In this document: positions 1 through 7,984 of the stretch, in pieces
How the letters are laid out: every line of letters starts with the position of its first letter
Numbering within the stretch: position 1 is the first letter of the stretch
Notes under the pieces: generated by a model
Told to the model about the DNA's origin: nothing
Database searches by the model: none
Seen by the model: only the letters and a program-made list of their open reading frames with translations
Position numbers and translations under genes: made by a program
Source: Seramator thermalis
GTDB taxonomy: Bacteria; Bacteroidota; Bacteroidia; Bacteroidales; Dysgonomonadaceae
Reading direction: 5' to 3'
DNA: 64,000 nt
NCBI RefSeq assembly: GCF_004138125.1
Contig: NZ_RXHS01000001.1
Coordinates: 124,001 to 188,000 of the forward strand

Positions 1-105
1 AACGGATAATTTCGATTTCTTCCAATCCGGCAGCTCGATGGCCGAAGATTTCGCCGACGGTGATTTGCCACTCTCAGCGCCGAAAAGCTTCGAAATCAGC
101 ATTCG

Positions 106-521
106 ATGTGCAGCAGATTGATTGTTTTTGTGGAAACCAATAGATTTAATCGACACGAAGATTTTTACGCCAACAATGAGCAGATGAAATTTCCATTTCC
201 GACTTCTTCATCGCTCGAAATAGTTGAATTTGCCGTAAAAGGACTGAAGCACATCTTTCGCGAAGGACTTCATTACAAAAGAGCAGGGTCATTTTAATCG
301 ATTTTGTGGACGACAATGCCTACCAGCCTTCACTATTCTTCAATTCAAATCCCAAACATAAACAATTGATAGCTCAAGTCGATGCCGTCAACGGCAAATA
401 TGGAAAACAAATTATACGATTGGCGGCCCAAGATAATGATCCACTACGAAAAAAACAACAACATTTAACAAAAGAATATACTACCGACATTCACGATATT
501 TTACAAGTTGATGTAACATAA
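106..521 (+). pseudogene. UmuC-type Y-family DNA polymerase, C-terminal remnant, frameshifted
   Basis: Two consecutive reading frames together give the C-terminal little-finger part of a UmuC-like lesion-bypass polymerase. The first frame (to about 297) reads RLIVFVETNRF, then FPTSSSLEIVEFAVKGLK and an HYKRAG motif. The second (from about 298) continues with IDFVDDNAYQPSLFF, NPKHKQLIAQVDAVNGKYG and a TTD-I-DIL ending, the usual UmuC C-terminus. Inserting one G in the GGG-TCATTTTA stretch near 290-293 restores a continuous GVILIDFVDD reading, so a single-base deletion explains the break. The catalytic palm lies to the left of the window or is lost. Bases 1-105 have an open frame that I could not confidently join to UmuC. 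I call this a decayed gene; an assembly error at one base is the alternative. Confidence 0.7.
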
Positions 522-708
522 ATGGCAAATCAGAAAATTTGACGGAATTGATTTTTTAATAGATGATCGAACAATTCATCGGCATTTGGCGTTTTAGCCC
601 AAACAGTTACATAAAGGATCATCCTCACGCTCTCCCACTTCAACCACAACGCCTTTCTGCAAGCAAATCACATAGTAGGTAAATATTGTTAAAACTTAGA
701 AAACTAAT

Positions 709-738
709 TTTGGCTTTCAAGTTTTCGTCGTATATTTG
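709..738 (+). promoter_or_regulatory. Bacteroidetes-type promoter for the tetR-efflux operon
   Basis: TTTG at 709-712 is followed after 18 nt by TATATTTG at 731-738, matching the Bacteroidetes -33/-7 consensus. It lies 23 nt before the tetR start codon and would drive the whole efflux operon. Confidence 0.6.
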
Positions 739-761
739 CGCGTTTTTAATTTGCAATAAAG

Positions 762-1373
762 ATGGACGTAAAGGAACGTATCGTAAAAGAAGCCGGAAAA
801 TTATTTTTGGAGAACGGTATAAAAAACGTATCTATGGATTATCTGGCATCTTCTATAGGAATTTCGAAACGCACTATTTATGAGAATTTCAGAGACAAGG
901 AAGAGATACTGAATACATTTTTATTGCAGGCCAAAGAAGATAATGAGAAGGAACTATCCCAAATCATCGACAAAAGCGACAATATTGCCGAGATCTTTAT
1001 TCGCATCATTGAGTTTCACAGAAACAAACGGCTAATCAGTGTAAAATTTTTCGAAGATATCTACAAATACTATCCTGATATTTATGAACGGATAAGGAAA
1101 GAAAATGAAAAATCTATCAATCAGGCAAAAAAATTATTGCAGAAAGGTATCCGCGAGGAATATATCCGAAAAGACTTAAATGTGGATGTTACCGCTTTTT
1201 TGATGGAAGAAAGTACAAACATATACATTAGGGCATCCTATCTTGAAAAACCACCATTTTCTTTCCAGGAATTATTTTTCACGATGATGATCAGTTTCAT
1301 TCGTGGCATTTCTACCGAGAAAGGGATAAAAATTATCGACGATTATCTGGCAAAAAACGCTTGTGAAAAGTAA
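762..1373 (+). CDS. TetR/AcrR family transcriptional regulator
   Basis: 203-residue DNA-binding repressor. Residues about 5-50 form the TetR-type helix-turn-helix (ERIVKEAGKLFLENGIKNVS, then IGISKRTIYENFRDKEEIL). The remainder is a variable all-helical ligand/dimer domain with no recognisable ligand signature. It is first in a same-strand series with TolC, adaptor, RND pump and PG0541 protein; the gap to the TolC gene is only 36 nt, so it probably sits in the operon it controls and is autoregulated. The inducer cannot be read from sequence. A good promoter ends 23 nt before the ATG. Confidence 0.9.
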   Translation: MDVKERIVKEAGKLFLENGIKNVSMDYLASSIGISKRTIYENFRDKEEILNTFLLQAKEDNEKELSQIIDKSDNIAEIFIRIIEFHRNKRLISVKFFEDIYKYYPDIYERIRKENEKSINQAKKLLQKGIREEYIRKDLNVDVTAFLMEESTNIYIRASYLEKPPFSFQELFFTMMISFIRGISTEKGIKIIDDYLAKNACEK

Positions 1374-1409
1374 AAAAACATACATCAAAAAACAGAAACA
1401 ACAATTAAG

Positions 1410-2852
1410 ATGAAAGCAAAGACTATTCAAATTATGATGTTAGTTTGCGGATTGTTAGGATTATCAAATGCAAACGCACAACAACGCGACAGCTTATCGA
1501 TTGACTTGAACACGGCTCTCGAAATTGCTTTGAGCGAAAACCCGAACATTAAGGTTGCCGATATGGAAATTACAAAAAAGCAATATGCTAAAAAGAGTGC
1601 TTATGGAGCCTTGCTTCCGGAAATCAATCTGATTGGGCAATACCAACGGACTATTAAAAAGCAAACGATGTATCTCGATGGAGGATTTTTCGGTAGCGAT
1701 ATCGATCCTACACAATATACTACCGAAGTGGAACGTACAGTAGTGGAAGTTCTCGGTAAAATGATGACACCCGCCGAAGGTGCTCAGGACGGCATTCAGG
1801 TAGGCCGTTGGAACATGTACACAGGGGGAATGAACATAAGTCTGCCTTTGGTGGTGCCATCACTCTGGAAAAATATCCAGATGAGCGAAATTGATATTCA
1901 AACATCAATGGAACAGGCTCGTTCATCAAAAATCAATTTGGTAAATCAAGTGACGAAATCGTTTTATAGCCTTATGCTGGCACACGACAGTTATATGCTT
2001 TTCCGAAAAACGTACGTAAACGACTCCATCAATCTGGAAAATATCACCAATAAATACAAACAGGGAATTGTTCCTGAATATGATGTGATCACGGCTGACG
2101 TCAGATTGAAAAGCATCATACCGAGCATGTTACAGGCTGAAAGCATGATGAAAATTGCCGAATTACAGCTTAAACTCCACATGGGAATTGATAATGATAT
2201 TCCTTTGAAAATAGTCGGTACGCTGGACGATTACGATCAAAGCATGTTTGATGCCGTGATTCCGGCCGATACCTCGTTGTTGCAGAACAGCGACTTACGA
2301 CAGTTTGATTTGCAAACCGAAAAAGTAAAAAAAATGTACGAAATGCAAAAACTACAATTTGCACCGTCATTGGTGTCATCCTTCCAATATACCTATATAA
2401 GTCAAAACAACGATTTCAAATTTAACGACTATAAATGGGATCCATACTCCACGGTGGGAATTACTTTATCAATACCATTGTTTAACGGAGGGCAACGATA
2501 TAACAATCTGAAACAAACAGAATTGCAGATAAATCAACTTCAATATCAACGCGTAGATCTTCAGCGAAATCTGAAACTTGCAGTTAAAAACAGTATTGAT
2601 CTGATTAATAAAAATATCGAACAAATCGTGGCTACCCAATCGTCGGTAGAACAAGCTCGAAAAGGGTACGACATCACTTTGAAGCGCTACGAAACCGGCA
2701 TGGGCACTATTGTAGAACTTAATTCGGCTGCATTAGGGGTAACCAATGCCGAATTGCAATACAAAAATGCGATTTACGACTATCTTGCTGCCAAAGCCGA
2801 TCTCGAAAAAGTTCTTGGATATACCATCGAACCCGTGAATGTAGATAAATAA
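1410..2852 (+). CDS. TolC family outer membrane efflux protein
   Basis: 480-residue outer membrane channel of a tripartite efflux system. The N-terminus (MKAKTIQIMMLVCGLLGLS...NANA-Q) is a Sec signal peptide. Two repeated OEP regions follow: the first begins at LNTALEIALSENPNIKVADM, and the second contains STVGITLSIPLFNGGQRYN (about 345-365) followed by long helices and the typical ending around GMGTIVELNSAAL. Length fits the TolC/OprM family. It lies between the TetR gene and the adaptor gene, with about 37 nt to each, so it is co-transcribed and should dock with the RND pump encoded downstream. Confidence 0.93.
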   Translation: MKAKTIQIMMLVCGLLGLSNANAQQRDSLSIDLNTALEIALSENPNIKVADMEITKKQYAKKSAYGALLPEINLIGQYQRTIKKQTMYLDGGFFGSDIDPTQYTTEVERTVVEVLGKMMTPAEGAQDGIQVGRWNMYTGGMNISLPLVVPSLWKNIQMSEIDIQTSMEQARSSKINLVNQVTKSFYSLMLAHDSYMLFRKTYVNDSINLENITNKYKQGIVPEYDVITADVRLKSIIPSMLQAESMMKIAELQLKLHMGIDNDIPLKIVGTLDDYDQSMFDAVIPADTSLLQNSDLRQFDLQTEKVKKMYEMQKLQFAPSLVSSFQYTYISQNNDFKFNDYKWDPYSTVGITLSIPLFNGGQRYNNLKQTELQINQLQYQRVDLQRNLKLAVKNSIDLINKNIEQIVATQSSVEQARKGYDITLKRYETGMGTIVELNSAALGVTNAELQYKNAIYDYLAAKADLEKVLGYTIEPVNVDK

Positions 2853-2889
2853 ATAGAAAAAACAATAATAAAGTAATGATTTTTTTGTT

Positions 2890-3918
2890 ATGAAAACATC
2901 TTTCAACATCATCAAATGCGCTCCTTTAGTGGCAGTATTATTGCTCGCTTCATGCGGAGGCAAAGAATCTTCGACACAAACCGAAACGGAAAAAAGAAAA
3001 GTTACCGTTGAGGAAGTGCAAGTGGTTTCGGTAGATCAGCTTGCAAAATTTACGGCAACCGTTGAAGCCAATCTGAAAAACAATATTGCTCCGGCCATGG
3101 GCGGGCGCATCAGGAATATTTTAGTGGATGTGGGGTCTCCCGTTTCGAAAGGGCAGAAACTGGTTGAAATGGATCAAACAAACCTTTCACAACAACAAAC
3201 TCAACTATCTACACTCAAAAGAGATCATGAAAGGTATCTCGAACTATATAAAGTGGGAGGTATTTCCAAACAGCAACTCGATCAGTTGGAGTCGCAAATC
3301 CAAGTAATGGAATCAATGATCGCCAACCTTACCGAAAATACGACACTTATAAGCCCTATTAGCGGAGTAGTTACAGCTCGCAATTACGATCCGGGTGATG
3401 TGGCTGCACAATTACCAATTCTGGTAATAGAAAATATCAACCCCGTAAAAGTATTGATCAACGTTTCAGAAACCTATTATCAGCAAGTATCCAAAAACAC
3501 TCCTGTCCAAATACAGGCAGATGCAATCGGAGATCAAACTTTCGAAGGGAAAATTTCGGTTATTTATCCAACCATAGATCCCATTTCCCATACTTTTCCC
3601 GTAGAGATCACGGTAAACAATCCCAACTCAATTCTCAGACCGGGTATGTTTGCAAGAGTAACGATGAACTTTGGGACGAAAGAACATCCCGTAATACCGG
3701 ATAGAGCAGTTCAAAAACAGGTTGGCACGGATGAACGATATGTTTTCATCGAAAAAGGAGGAAAAGCCGTTTACACAAAAGTTGAATTAGGTACAAGATT
3801 AAATGATAAATATGAAATAGTTTCGGGCTTGAACGAAGGCGACAGAATTATTGTTGACGGAAGCGCAGGACTTATTGATGGCGCTGAAGTTGAAGTAGTG
3901 TCAAATATCAACCAATAA
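2890..3918 (+). CDS. RND efflux periplasmic adaptor (HlyD/AcrA family) lipoprotein
   Basis: 342-residue membrane-fusion subunit linking the RND pump to the TolC channel. A lipoprotein signal peptide ends LLLASC with the modified cysteine at residue 22. The biotinyl-lipoyl-like domain is split by a short helical hairpin (about 100-150): first half MGGRIRNILVDVGSPVSKGQ, second half LISPISGVVTARNYDPGDV. A beta-barrel (VQIQADAIGDQTFEGKIS) and membrane-proximal domain (LNEGDRIIVDGSAGLIDG) follow. The hairpin is short, as in many Bacteroidetes adaptors. Gaps of about 37-40 nt to both neighbours support one transcript. Confidence 0.93.
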   Translation: MKTSFNIIKCAPLVAVLLLASCGGKESSTQTETEKRKVTVEEVQVVSVDQLAKFTATVEANLKNNIAPAMGGRIRNILVDVGSPVSKGQKLVEMDQTNLSQQQTQLSTLKRDHERYLELYKVGGISKQQLDQLESQIQVMESMIANLTENTTLISPISGVVTARNYDPGDVAAQLPILVIENINPVKVLINVSETYYQQVSKNTPVQIQADAIGDQTFEGKISVIYPTIDPISHTFPVEITVNNPNSILRPGMFARVTMNFGTKEHPVIPDRAVQKQVGTDERYVFIEKGGKAVYTKVELGTRLNDKYEIVSGLNEGDRIIVDGSAGLIDGAEVEVVSNINQ

Positions 3919-3958
3919 AATTGCCCGTAACAATAAATTACACGAAAAAACGTTACAA

Positions 3959-6900
3959 ATGAAACCATACGAAAGTGCAGTAAAAAATCCTATAGGTACG
4001 GCATTAATCTATATCGGACTTGTTTTGATCGGACTTATTTTCTATTTCCAGTTACCGGTCGACCTACTACCCGATATCGAAATGAACGTAATATCCGTAA
4101 TGACTTATTACCCCGGGGCCGGAGCGGATGACGTAGAAACCAACGTAACGCGTCCGATGGAAGATGTATTGAACGCAACCGAAAACTTGAAACATATCAC
4201 TTCGCAATCTCGTGACGGAGTTTCGGTTATCATGCTTGAATTCGAATATGGAACCGATACAGATGCTTCAATGAACGATATTCGGGACAAACTGGAGCTA
4301 TCCTCCCAATTTTTACCGGATGGAGCCTCATCGCCCATGTTATTGAAATTTAGTACAGACATGATCCCCGTGATGATGCTTTCGGCTACAGCCGATCAAA
4401 GCTCAGAAGCCATGTACAAAATTCTGGATGAACAAATCGTAAATCCACTGAACAGAATAAAAGGAGTCGGTACTGTTGCAATTTCCGGAGCAAGTCAGCG
4501 TGAAGTTCAAGTGAATGTAACTCCCGAAAAACTGGAAGCTTATCAACTCCCTCTCGAGCAAATAGCCCAAGTTATCGCAGCTGAAAACGTAAATATTCCC
4601 GCTGGAAATTTCGATGTAGGTTCCAAAACTTATATGTTGCGTCTCGAAGGGGAAATGAGAGATAGTAAAGAGTTGAACAACCTGATTGTGGGAAACAGCA
4701 AAGGAAGTCCCATATATTTGCATGACGTTGCCTTTGTGGTAGATACGATTAAGAGTCGTGTACTGGAAAGCTACACCAACGGCAAACGCAGTGCTACCAT
4801 CATCATTCAAAAACAAACGGGAGCAAACTCGGTAAATATAGTAGAGGCTGTAAAGGAAAGACTTCCTGAACTAACAAAAAATCTCCCACCCGACATTAAA
4901 CTTGAAATAGTTACAGATACTTCAGATTACATCAAGGCAGCACTCAACAGTTTGACCGAAACCATTTTGCTTGCCTTGATAATAGTAGGAGTTGTAGTAC
5001 TGTTTTTCCTTGGACGATGGAGAGCAACCATCATTGTGTTGACAACCATTCCCATATCACTTATCGGTTCGTTCATTTACCTGATGCTCACAGGGAACAC
5101 CATTAATGTCATTTCATTGTCTTCTCTTTCAATAGCTATCGGTATGGTGGTGGACGATGCGATTGTAGTTCTCGAAAATATTACTACACATTTGGAACGG
5201 GGAAGTCGCCCCAAACAAGCAGCCGTTTATGGTACGGAGGAGGTTTCGTTGTCCATTATCGCATCCACGCTCACCATTATAGCCGTATTCTTACCGATGA
5301 CAATGACAACCGGTCTTGCCGGTATAATGTTCGAACAACTCGGATGGATGGTAACGATTATTATCGGTTTGTCTTTGGCAATTGCTTTGAGCCTCACACC
5401 AATGATGAGCTCGCACATGTTGAGAGCAACCAAAGATATGAATAACAATGGTTTCGACAGATGGTATCAAAAAACAATCTTGCCACTGCTTAACAATCTT
5501 GATAAGCAATATGCACGATTAATTAATTGGGCAACACGTCATCGTTGGACTACGATTGGAATGATAGCCGTAATTTTTGTTGCTGGAGCCATTATTTCGG
5601 CACTCACTCTTAAAACCGAGTTTATGCCTGCTGCCGATAACGATCAGATTGCTATTAGCGTAGAAATGCCAACCGGTACACGTGTCGAAATCACACGGGA
5701 AATCGGATTGAAAATTGAGAAACTGTTTAGCGAAAAATATCCCGAAATTCAGATTGCAACATTTACTGTAGGTCAGGCCGATGAAGACAATCTGTTTGCC
5801 TCAATGCAAGATAATGGCACCAACCTTATTAATTTTACTCTTCGCATGGTAGATGGAAGCGAACGAAAGAAAACGATTTTTGAAATTTCGGATGAAATTA
5901 GAAACGATTTGGCCCAAATGCCGGAGCTTTACCGATATAATGTCCAACCCGGAGGAGGAAGAATGTCCACTATGGGTGGAAGCTACTTGAATGTGGATAT
6001 CTACGGCTACGATTTAACCACAACGGATAGAATAGCATCAGAGTTGAAAACAAAACTTTCGAAGATAGATGGACTAAGAGACGTAACTATTTCTCGTAAA
6101 GATTACCGCATTGAATATCAAATAGATTTCGATCGAGAAAAACTTTCTCTAAACGGATTTACGATGGGTACGGCTGCAAGCGCCATTCGTAACAGGGTGA
6201 ACGGTCTGATTACATCTCAATATCGCGAACAAGGAGAAGAGTATGATATAACCGTACGCTTCGATGAAAAAAACCGCCAATCGATCGAAGATATTCAAAA
6301 TATCACGATTTACAATCCCATGGGGGTTGGCGTAAAAGTTCGCGATCTTGGAACTGTGAGTGAAAGCTCTTCACTTCCGCAAATAGATAGAAAAGACCGA
6401 GAACGCATTGTCACTGTTCAAGCCAATATTCTGAACAGAGCTCTAAATGAGGTAGTTATGGATGTAAATCAGGCGATCAACAGTACCTCTATTCCAGCCG
6501 GCATCAGCATTGAAATTACGGGTTCACTCGAAGATCAACAAGAAGCCTTTGGCGATCTCTTGATACTCCTAATTGTTTCCACGCTGCTTGTTTACATTGT
6601 GATGGCATCGCAATTCGAATCTCTCACCTACCCCTTCATCATTATATTATCTGTTCCATTTGCCTTTATCGGATCGTTGCTATTACTTGCCATCACCGGG
6701 ACTCCGCTTGGAATTATGGCATTCATCGGTCTGATCATGTTGGTGGGTATGGTTGTGAAAAACGGTATCGTGCTCATCGATTATATCAATCTTAATCGCG
6801 AACGAGGAATGTCTATTATTTCGGCAGTAGTTCACGGCGGACATTCCAGACTTCGGCCTGTATTGATGACTGCTTTAACTACCATTTTGGGTATGATTCC

Positions 6901-7123
6901 TTTGGCTATTGGCACCGGACAAGGATCGGAAATTTGGAAATCGCTCGGTATTTCGATTGTAGGTGGTATGACATTCTCCACTATTGTAACGCTCATTTTC
7001 GTTCCCGCCTTGTATTCCATATTTGGAAGCTATGGAGTAGTCAGAAAGCGCAAACAGCATCGCGAAAAACTACTTGTTGAAAGTGAAACCAACGAACAAG
7101 ATAAACCCTCGAACGAAAATTAA
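3959..7123 (+). CDS. RND family efflux transporter, inner membrane pump (AcrB/HAE1-like)
   Basis: 1054-residue proton-driven pump with the usual RND layout: TM1 (NPIGTALIYIGLVLIGLIF), a periplasmic porter/docking loop, six TM segments from about 335, a second large loop, and the C-terminal TM block. The TM4 motif IGMVVDDAIVVLENI carries the paired aspartates of proton relay, and the TM10 motif GMVVKNGIVLIDYINL carries the matching lysine. The DD/K pattern and LPVDLLPDIEMN near the N-terminus point to the drug-exporting HAE1 group rather than heavy-metal pumps. Substrate is unknown. It is followed 42 nt later by the PG0541 family gene. Confidence 0.95.
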   Translation: MKPYESAVKNPIGTALIYIGLVLIGLIFYFQLPVDLLPDIEMNVISVMTYYPGAGADDVETNVTRPMEDVLNATENLKHITSQSRDGVSVIMLEFEYGTDTDASMNDIRDKLELSSQFLPDGASSPMLLKFSTDMIPVMMLSATADQSSEAMYKILDEQIVNPLNRIKGVGTVAISGASQREVQVNVTPEKLEAYQLPLEQIAQVIAAENVNIPAGNFDVGSKTYMLRLEGEMRDSKELNNLIVGNSKGSPIYLHDVAFVVDTIKSRVLESYTNGKRSATIIIQKQTGANSVNIVEAVKERLPELTKNLPPDIKLEIVTDTSDYIKAALNSLTETILLALIIVGVVVLFFLGRWRATIIVLTTIPISLIGSFIYLMLTGNTINVISLSSLSIAIGMVVDDAIVVLENITTHLERGSRPKQAAVYGTEEVSLSIIASTLTIIAVFLPMTMTTGLAGIMFEQLGWMVTIIIGLSLAIALSLTPMMSSHMLRATKDMNNNGFDRWYQKTILPLLNNLDKQYARLINWATRHRWTTIGMIAVIFVAGAIISALTLKTEFMPAADNDQIAISVEMPTGTRVEITREIGLKIEKLFSEKYPEIQIATFTVGQADEDNLFASMQDNGTNLINFTLRMVDGSERKKTIFEISDEIRNDLAQMPELYRYNVQPGGGRMSTMGGSYLNVDIYGYDLTTTDRIASELKTKLSKIDGLRDVTISRKDYRIEYQIDFDREKLSLNGFTMGTAASAIRNRVNGLITSQYREQGEEYDITVRFDEKNRQSIEDIQNITIYNPMGVGVKVRDLGTVSESSSLPQIDRKDRERIVTVQANILNRALNEVVMDVNQAINSTSIPAGISIEITGSLEDQQEAFGDLLILLIVSTLLVYIVMASQFESLTYPFIIILSVPFAFIGSLLLLAITGTPLGIMAFIGLIMLVGMVVKNGIVLIDYINLNRERGMSIISAVVHGGHSRLRPVLMTALTTILGMIPLAIGTGQGSEIWKSLGISIVGGMTFSTIVTLIFVPALYSIFGSYGVVRKRKQHREKLLVESETNEQDKPSNEN

Positions 7124-7165
7124 AGCGCAACCAACGTCATTCAACTAAAACATTGAAAATAAGAT

Positions 7166-7459
7166 ATGAAAGCAGTAATGATTATATTAGACCAAGCTCA
7201 CTACGATGATATTACAAATCAACTGAGCAAACTCAATATTCGAGGGTTTACATCGTGGAAACCGGTGTATGGAAGAGGCAGCAATACGGGATATCCGCAT
7301 TATGGAACTCATGCTTGGCCATCGCTCAACAACGCCATACTAACCGTGGTAGAAGATCATCAAGTAAAACCTTTGCTTAATTATTTGAAAAAATTGGACA
7401 AGGAATACGAGAATCTCGGACTACGCTCTTTCGTATGGAATATTGAAGATATGATTTGA
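7166..7459 (+). CDS. PG0541 family transporter-associated protein
   Basis: 97-residue soluble protein. It resembles small PII-like ferredoxin-fold proteins found next to RND pumps in Bacteroidetes and named after Porphyromonas gingivalis PG0541. It begins MKAVMIILDQAHYDDI and has a loop rich in Gly/Tyr/His (GRGSNTGYPHYGTHAWPSL, residues about 37-55) followed by a VVEDHQVKPLLNYL strand-helix. No signal peptide, so cytoplasmic. It is last in the efflux operon and precedes a strong terminator; a regulatory role on the pump is an inference from PII-like proteins, not demonstrated here. Confidence 0.8.
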   Translation: MKAVMIILDQAHYDDITNQLSKLNIRGFTSWKPVYGRGSNTGYPHYGTHAWPSLNNAILTVVEDHQVKPLLNYLKKLDKEYENLGLRSFVWNIEDMI

Positions 7460-7502
7460 TTCTTTTCAAAAAATTTTATGCGATAAATAATGCTTTTTTA
7501 AG

Positions 7503-7545
7503 TCCCATAAAGATCCGGATGGATCTTTATGGGATTGTTTTTTAA
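7503..7545 (+). terminator. Rho-independent terminator of the efflux operon
   Basis: Perfect 14-bp stem TCCCATAAAGATCC (7503-7516) / GGATCTTTATGGGA (7521-7534) with a 4-nt loop, followed by TTGTTTTTT. Confidence 0.9.
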
Positions 7546-7676
7546 ATAGTTGAATACTTTTTGTATTTCAGTCCCCAAATATGAACAATAGGTTATTTCG
7601 AAATGTTCTATTTGTGAAAATTATTACATAATTAAGGAGATGAGAAAGCATCTTCCAACTCATAAAATATAACATT

Positions 7677-7892
7677 ATGGACAAGAAAACAATCGGAACA
7701 AACGCAGGCATTATTTGGAATCTGTTGTATAACGGCCAAAAATGGAACTGCAAAAAATTGATGGAAGATTCCGGATTATCGGAAAGGGAAGTGTTGATGG
7801 CAATCGGATGGTTGGCTCGAGAAGACAAAATCGAATTTGAAACTTGTCCCGACGGTTCGGAATGCTATTATCTCATTATTAATTATTTTTGA
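7677..7892 (+). CDS. winged helix-turn-helix domain protein (DUF2582 family)
   Basis: 71-residue protein consisting of one small winged-helix domain: NAGIIWNLLYNGQKWNCKKL, then SGLSEREVLMAIGWLAREDK and a short wing (IEFETCPDG). It matches the DUF2582 family of stand-alone winged-helix proteins. The function of the family is not established; a nucleic-acid-binding role is inferred from the fold. It stands alone between two terminators, convergent with the GH92 gene. Confidence 0.8.
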   Translation: MDKKTIGTNAGIIWNLLYNGQKWNCKKLMEDSGLSEREVLMAIGWLAREDKIEFETCPDGSECYYLIINYF

Positions 7893-7917
7893 TTGAAACA
7901 ATAACTGATTCAAATGC

Positions 7918-7959
7918 AAAACAGGCTGCTTCAAAAGTTGGAATGAAGCAGCCTGTTTT
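7918..7959. terminator. bidirectional terminator between DUF2582 gene and GH92 gene
   Basis: Perfect 16-bp inverted repeat AAAACAGGCTGCTTCA (7918-7933) / TGAAGCAGCCTGTTTT (7944-7959) with a 10-nt loop. T tracts end the stem in either direction, as expected between convergent genes. Confidence 0.88.
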
Positions 7960-7984
7960 GAGTATTTAGATTTCTTGCTGTTTT

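Noticed and set aside
686-883. Open frame overlapping the tetR start
   Set aside because: It spans the tetR promoter and is out of frame with the clear TetR protein.
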